A DNA stretch of 27,210 nt from Anaerolineae bacterium (GTDB lineage Bacteria; Chloroflexota; Anaerolineae; B4-G1), in assembly GCA_016783285.1 (NCBI GenBank), contig JADHWW010000123.1, positions 1-27,210 of the forward strand, read 5' to 3'. Of this stretch, positions 23,163 through 27,210 are shown one piece after another (positions within the stretch are counted from its first letter, which is position 1; the number at the start of each line of letters is the position of its first letter). Below the pieces are notes generated by a model. The model saw only the letters and a program-made list of their open reading frames with translations, was not told the origin of the DNA and did not search any database. The translations under genes and the position numbers were made by a program.

Positions 23163-23624
23163 TCAGGGAGCGCTCTTGATGAGGATGGTCCAGGTGCCCT
23201 TTTGCACCGTCTCGTCTCGCTGGTTGAGGACCACCACGTCGAAGACGACGAAGCCTCCGCCCAGGCGAGCCATCTCCTTTTTCCTCTGGGTCTTGATCCG
23301 CACGCGGATCGTGTCTCCGATTTTGATAGGGCCGCGGAACTTCCACTCCAACCCGGTGAAAGCCTCAGCGGTACCCTCAACAAACCCTAGCCGCGAGGTC
23401 AGGCCACTAGCGATGGAGAGCCCCAGAAGGCCATGGGCGATGCGCTCGCCGAAGGGCGTCTCTTTGGCAAACTCGGCATCGGTGTGAAGTTGGTTATAGT
23501 CGCCGGAGAGACCGGCGAAAAGCACCACGTCGGTCTCGGTGATGGTACGGGCGGCGGTCTCGATCCCGCCGCCGATCTCAAACTCCTCGAAGTAGCGTCC
23601 GCGGGGGCGGGCTAACTCGGTCAT
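23163..23624 (-). CDS. MaoC-like hydratase (R-specific enoyl-CoA hydratase type)
   Basis: The 153-residue hot-dog-fold protein carries the hydratase-2 signature: GDYNQLHTDAEFAKETPFGE, with the catalytic-type Asp and His, and IAHGLLGLSIASGL. The family consensus has N-P where this has N-Q. These enzymes hydrate trans-2-enoyl-CoA to (R)-3-hydroxyacyl-CoA, linking fatty-acid oxidation to PHA or other acyl-CoA use. The ATG has AAGGAG 7 nt upstream; longer upstream frames are not coding. A MBL-fold hydrolase gene follows 55 bp downstream. With the phasin-like protein it hints at acyl-CoA/PHA metabolism, but no PHA synthase is present. Confidence 0.88.
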   Translation of the reverse strand: MTELARPRGRYFEEFEIGGGIETAARTITETDVVLFAGLSGDYNQLHTDAEFAKETPFGERIAHGLLGLSIASGLTSRLGFVEGTAEAFTGLEWKFRGPIKIGDTIRVRIKTQRKKEMARLGGGFVVFDVVVLNQRDETVQKGTWTILIKSAP

Positions 23625-23668
23625 TGGCAACTCCTTGGTGACAGTTGGTTTGTTGGTTGGCTGGTCGA

Positions 23669-23697
23669 ATTGTAACACTTTATGGCCGGGAGCACAA
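23669..23697 (-). promoter_or_regulatory. Promoter candidate of the MaoC/MBL operon
   Basis: On the minus strand TTGTGC (23697-23692) and TACAAT (23674-23669) are separated by 17 bp. The predicted start near 23662 leaves about 38 nt to the MaoC ATG. It lies back to back with the glycosyltransferase promoter. Confidence 0.55.
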
Positions 23698-23717
23698 CTT
23701 CTCAGCCTGTGCAGGGT

Positions 23718-23732
23718 GCGGTATAATACCGC
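23718..23732 (+). promoter_or_regulatory. Perfect palindrome around the -10 box of the glycosyltransferase gene
   Basis: GCGGTATAATACCGC is a perfect 15-bp inverted repeat containing TATAAT (23722-23727). TTCTCA at 17-bp spacing (23699-23704) is a weak -35. The transcript would have a leader of about 9 nt, with AGGA before the ATG at 23743. Confidence 0.5.
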
Positions 23733-23742
23733 GACAGGAACT

Positions 23743-25719
23743 ATGCAGAGACATAAGCGTTTCATTGAGATCCTACTATTCGCCCTGGTTTTGGGACTGG
23801 CGCTCTTTCTGCGTATACGACGGATTGATACCACCGGCATCTGGGCCGACCAGTCGTTCACGCTCGGTACGGCGATGCGCTGGGTCAACGGTGGCACGAT
23901 GCCGCTGGCTTCCAACAAATCATCCGCCGGCTTCGTAAATCCGCCGATGATCGAGTACCTGTACGGAGGTGCGCTGCGAATCTGGCCCGATATTCTCAGC
24001 GTCGCGGCACTGACGATGCTCTCAGGGATGATCGCCATCGCTGCCGCCGGGTGGTCAGCACACAAAGTGTTCGGCAAGCGCGCGGCCTTTTGGACCGTGT
24101 TGGTCTTCGCGATCAATCCGTGGAGCGTGTTCTATAGCCAACTGATCTGGAACCAGACGATGGTCCCGGTCTTTTCGTCGCTGATGCTTGCCTGCCTGCT
24201 GTTCTACTTCGCCGTTGAGCAACGTCCTGTCTATCTGATCCTTAGCCTCGTCTGGGCTGCCTGCATGACGCAAGTACACCCGGGCACCGGCATCCAGTTG
24301 CTGGCGATGGGCCTGATCTGTGTGCTCTTCTGGCGCAAGTTGCGGGTCTGGCCACTGGTCGTCGGCATTGTCCTCTTTGTCCTCCTGTACGTACCATTCC
24401 TGCTGTATGAAATTGGAGTCGGCTGGGTAGACGTGAAAGCGATTTTGGAACTTGCCCGCCAGCCAGCACCTTTCAGCACTGCTGCCATCCTCGTCAGCGC
24501 CGACCTGCTGCACGCTCAAGGACTGCTCAGTTCCGCCAGGCACGTGCTGCAATTCGACAACCTGGCGACGGTTCTGCTGGCGCTCTCGCTGGCCTACGTG
24601 CTCTGGGCTGGGATCCGCGCGTTCCCCCAGCGTCACCGCAACCCGGAGGCTGCGCGGAGAGCAACTGGCTTCTGCCTCCTGTTGTCCTGGTTCATCCTAC
24701 CGATTCTTTTCTACCTGCGCCCATCGCACTACTTGCAGGTCTACTACCTGATCGGCCAATTGCCGGCCCACTTCCTGCTGATCGGCGTCTGCCTGGACGG
24801 GATGCAGCGTAGCCTCGAACGAATTGCACACCGAGCCCACCAGCCGGTCGCACGACGTGCTATCCGGGCAGTTGCCTGGGCTGTGCTGCCACTTCCGCTG
24901 CTCGTGCTCGTGGGGTGGCAATTTGCTTTCAACGTGCAGTTTCAGGACGCTCGGCTACAGACAAGAGAACCAGCGCAGGTCCGGCACATCCGCTCTGCTA
25001 CCCATAGGGCCCGCCAATTACTGGCCGAACGGGCCGAGTGTGACCTGGTCGTCGTGTCCGAAGGGCACAACGTCGAACGATCCAGCCTGGCATTGTTACG
25101 CGAGTTCACCTTCCCGGAGCGTGTCCTGTTGGCCGATGGCCGGATCGCGGTTCCTGTGCCAGAGCCCTGTGCAGTCTACCTGGACGCACTGCCGGGGAGC
25201 CGGGCGTCAACGTGGCTGGCGACTGTCGCCACGCCGCTCCCAGATGCAGCGATCCATGTTCTGGGCGAAACCTGGCAATTCTACGACCTGTCTATGGATG
25301 ACCAGGCGAGCCTGGCTGAAACAACCCCGTCGCAGGCGCACCTGGCGACGTGGACAAACGGCGTCGCATTGACGCAATACACGCGCGGTCGAGCGCGCCC
25401 CGGTGATGTGTTGCCGTTGGTCCTGACCTGGTCGGTTGAAGCGCCACCGCCAGGAATCGTCTATCATTTTGGTACATACCTGCTCACAATGGATCACCAG
25501 GTTGCTGGTCAGTCCGACGGGCCGGGGTTCGACAGCATCCAGTGGCGGGCAGGAGACACGTTCATCACCTGGTTCGACATCCTCGTGCCCCAGGACCTGC
25601 CTCCGGGCACCTATCAGATCGCCGTCGCGCTGTACTCCTGGCCCGAATTGGAACGAGTCAATCTGGCTTCCGGCGAGAATACGGCGTTCCTGGAGCAGTT
25701 ACAGATACCCGAACAGTAG
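23743..25719 (+). CDS. GT-C-type membrane glycosyltransferase (ArnT/PMT-like)
   Basis: The 658-residue product has about ten hydrophobic helices in residues 8-430, followed by a ~230-residue soluble extracytoplasmic domain with beta-sandwich-like features (GDVLPLVLTW, FDILVPQDLPPGTYQIAVAL). The first loop carries GIWADQS with D36. In PMT/ArnT-type enzymes this position is often D-E and supplies the catalytic Asp, so the D-Q here is a variant. Such enzymes move sugars from polyprenyl-phosphate donors to lipids or proteins outside the membrane. The acceptor is unknown. The ATG 23743 is chosen because the frame before it runs through the promoter palindrome. A DUF362 gene follows after 32 bp. 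Confidence 0.85.
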   Translation: MQRHKRFIEILLFALVLGLALFLRIRRIDTTGIWADQSFTLGTAMRWVNGGTMPLASNKSSAGFVNPPMIEYLYGGALRIWPDILSVAALTMLSGMIAIAAAGWSAHKVFGKRAAFWTVLVFAINPWSVFYSQLIWNQTMVPVFSSLMLACLLFYFAVEQRPVYLILSLVWAACMTQVHPGTGIQLLAMGLICVLFWRKLRVWPLVVGIVLFVLLYVPFLLYEIGVGWVDVKAILELARQPAPFSTAAILVSADLLHAQGLLSSARHVLQFDNLATVLLALSLAYVLWAGIRAFPQRHRNPEAARRATGFCLLLSWFILPILFYLRPSHYLQVYYLIGQLPAHFLLIGVCLDGMQRSLERIAHRAHQPVARRAIRAVAWAVLPLPLLVLVGWQFAFNVQFQDARLQTREPAQVRHIRSATHRARQLLAERAECDLVVVSEGHNVERSSLALLREFTFPERVLLADGRIAVPVPEPCAVYLDALPGSRASTWLATVATPLPDAAIHVLGETWQFYDLSMDDQASLAETTPSQAHLATWTNGVALTQYTRGRARPGDVLPLVLTWSVEAPPPGIVYHFGTYLLTMDHQVAGQSDGPGFDSIQWRAGDTFITWFDILVPQDLPPGTYQIAVALYSWPELERVNLASGENTAFLEQLQIPEQ

Positions 25720-25751
25720 GTACTTGTGAAAGTCATAGGATGGAGGAAATA

Positions 25752-26879
25752 ATGAGCAACAAGGTCTACTTCGCGCCGGCACGGGCGAAGCGCTGGGACT
25801 ACAGCGCCAGCCAGGTGGCCGGATTGGAACGGCTGGTCGAGAAACTGGATTTTGGCAGCGCTATCGCCGAAGGGGAATACGTAGCGATCAAGACCCACTT
25901 CGGCTCGCAGGGGGCGCACCGCATCGTGCGGCCGCGCTTCCTGCGCGTCCTGGCCGACGCAGTCAAAGCAGCCGGCGGCAAGCCCTTCGTCTGCGACACC
26001 GTGCGCATCATGGGATGGGATTACCTGGAGGTCGCGAACCAGAACGGCATCAACCCCCAGTCGGTGGGCTGCCCTGTTATCCTGGCCGACGGGCTTTTCG
26101 GCTACGACAGCATCGAGGTGCAGGCCGGGCCAGTGCTGGGGGGCGTGCAGATCGCCTCTGCTATCTACGACGCAGCGGCGATGATCGTCGTCAGCCACTG
26201 CAAAGGACACATCGGGGCCGGCTACGGCGGAGCGATCAAGAACCTGGCGATGGGCGGCGTGGCTGGCCGCCATCGCAGCGGCGACTGGAAGCGGGCACGT
26301 GGTCACCTGCACGCCGCCGGTGCTGAGTCTTCCGTCATCCGCGATCCCGAACTGTGCACTATGTGTCTGCAATGCCTGCACATCTGCCCCACCGAGGCGA
26401 TCTCGGGAGTGGACGAAGGCCTGGTCGTGGACGACGAGAAATGCTGGCGTTGCGGTCGCTGTGAGCGGGTCTGCCCGGAAGGCGCGATCCGGCTGGAGAA
26501 GCGGGGCGAGGATGAGTTCCAGATAGCGCTGGCCGAGAGCACTCAGGCGGTGCTGAGCACCTTCGAGCCGGGCAAGGTGCTATATTTCAACTTCGTGCTG
26601 GAGGTGCAGCCGGAGTGCGACTGCATGCCCGTGGCCGATACCCCTATCGTGCAGGATCAGGGCATCCTGGCCTCCAGGGACATCGTGGCGGTGGAGCAGG
26701 CGGCGCTGGACCTGATCAACAACGGGGTGCCGCTGCCAGAGTCGCTGGCGGAGGACCGGGGGCTGAAGGCCGGGCAGCGCATCCTGGCCGAAGCACTGGG
26801 TGTGGATGGGCAGTTACACGTGGACGCGGCAGCGCAGATCGGTCTGGGCAACCGCGAGTACGAGTTGATTGAAGTATGA
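25752..26879 (+). CDS. DUF362 protein with two 4Fe-4S ferredoxin clusters
   Basis: The 375-residue product has an N-terminal DUF362 domain (YVAIKTHFGSQGAHRIVRP, CKGHIGAGYGGAIKNLAMG). A two-cluster ferredoxin region follows, with C202-x2-C205-x2-C208-x3-C212 (in CTMCLQCLHICP) and C231-x2-C234-x2-C237-x3-C241 (in CWRCGRCERVCP), and a later ECDCMP segment. DUF362 proteins are thought to be iron-sulphur enzymes or maturation factors; no reaction is established. The ATG 25752 has GGAGG 5 nt upstream; the open frame before it runs antisense-like through the glycosyltransferase gene. The stop overlaps the next ATG as ATGA, implying coupled translation. Confidence 0.88.
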   Translation: MSNKVYFAPARAKRWDYSASQVAGLERLVEKLDFGSAIAEGEYVAIKTHFGSQGAHRIVRPRFLRVLADAVKAAGGKPFVCDTVRIMGWDYLEVANQNGINPQSVGCPVILADGLFGYDSIEVQAGPVLGGVQIASAIYDAAAMIVVSHCKGHIGAGYGGAIKNLAMGGVAGRHRSGDWKRARGHLHAAGAESSVIRDPELCTMCLQCLHICPTEAISGVDEGLVVDDEKCWRCGRCERVCPEGAIRLEKRGEDEFQIALAESTQAVLSTFEPGKVLYFNFVLEVQPECDCMPVADTPIVQDQGILASRDIVAVEQAALDLINNGVPLPESLAEDRGLKAGQRILAEALGVDGQLHVDAAAQIGLGNREYELIEV

Positions 26880-27210
26880 GCGTGGCACGGTCAGGAGACC
26901 AGCCGCAGCAGGTGAAATGTGAGGCCGCGATGTTGCCAAAAATTGCCGAAGGGCTAGGCATCCTGTGGTACAGACTCACCCAGCATGGGCTGCGGGTGAC
27001 GGCGCTGTGGGCAGCCGATCACATCGTGCGTATCATCACCGGCGCGCCCATTCGCAGCGTGAGCCAGATCACGCCGCAGTTGCACGTGGGCGGGCAGTAC
27101 CGGCGGCGCGGGTGGCCGAGACTGGCATCGCGGGGCGTCACGGCGGTGGTCAATATGCGGATAGAGTTTGATGACAACGACGCCAGTATTGCACCGGAGC
27201 GTTACCTTTA
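26876..27210 (+). CDS. Dual-specificity-phosphatase-like protein (3' truncated by window)
   Basis: The ATG at 26876 overlaps the DUF362 stop as ATGA. The frame stays open to the last base, so there are 111 codons and the end is missing. After a ~60-residue N-terminal region with HGLRVTALWAADHIVRI comes VSQITPQLHVGGQYRRRG, followed by the GVTAVVNMRIEFDDND strand. This is the entry of cysteine-based dual-specificity/protein-tyrosine phosphatases. The catalytic HCxxGxxR loop would lie beyond the window, so activity cannot be checked. Overlap with DUF362 suggests a shared operon, possibly with the upstream glycosyltransferase. Confidence 0.75.
   Translation, partial: MSVARSGDQPQQVKCEAAMLPKIAEGLGILWYRLTQHGLRVTALWAADHIVRIITGAPIRSVSQITPQLHVGGQYRRRGWPRLASRGVTAVVNMRIEFDDNDASIAPERYL

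Overview
The window looks like a piece of a high-GC bacterial chromosome, most likely Chloroflexota (Anaerolineae-like). This is inference from gene content: many soluble GAF-type histidine kinases, a single-domain KaiC-like ATPase, DUF362 and aconitase-X proteins, Thr/Pro-rich secreted proteins, and secreted proteins carrying a V/L-Y/F-L-P-L/V motif. No rRNA, tRNA, CRISPR array, transposase, phage gene or integration site was found, so this reads as ordinary chromosome with unusual signalling and regulatory content.

Layout. Positions 1-4494 (+) hold the end of a Thr/Pro-rich secreted protein, a KaiC-like ATPase, rsmI, an alpha/beta hydrolase and an aconitase-X large subunit. Positions 4437-8728 (-) are one operon made of a receiver protein, a GAF3-PAS histidine kinase and a receiver-kinase hybrid, driven by a good sigma70-type promoter (TTTACA-17-TATGAT) with two repeated boxes upstream. 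Positions 9163-13415 are a cell-surface region: a frameshifted GYWKNHP-type secreted protein (-), a small secreted protein (+) followed by two terminators, a lipoprotein, and a carboxypeptidase-regulatory-like protein with two compensating frameshifts. Positions 13604-16710 (+) are two more soluble kinases, one with a cyclic-nucleotide-binding domain and one with two GAF domains. Positions 16754-19910 (-) hold a winged-helix regulator, a phasin-like protein and a UbiB/AarF-type kinase-like protein. The regulator and UbiB genes each have a near-consensus promoter (TTGACA-17-TATACT and TTGACA-16-TATAAT). Positions 20034-22125 (+) are a HAD phosphatase overlapping an FAD-dependent oxidoreductase. 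Positions 22130-23624 (-) are a MaoC-like hydratase and a metallo-beta-lactamase-fold hydrolase. Positions 23743-27210 (+) are a GT-C membrane glycosyltransferase, a DUF362/ferredoxin protein, and the start of a dual-specificity-phosphatase-like gene that runs off the window.

How the genes work together. Four histidine kinases and one stand-alone receiver lie within 12 kb. None has a visible membrane segment or a DNA-binding output, which points to a cytoplasmic phosphorelay whose outputs lie elsewhere or act by protein-protein contact. The regulator/phasin/UbiB trio looks like a module for membrane-lipid, quinone or granule-surface work. The most unusual features are regulatory: -10 boxes placed inside inverted repeats, starts that imply leaderless mRNAs, a 9-bp-periodic operator candidate, and a branched RNA-like fold between the regulator and phasin genes. 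No complete new defence or biosynthetic system is evident.
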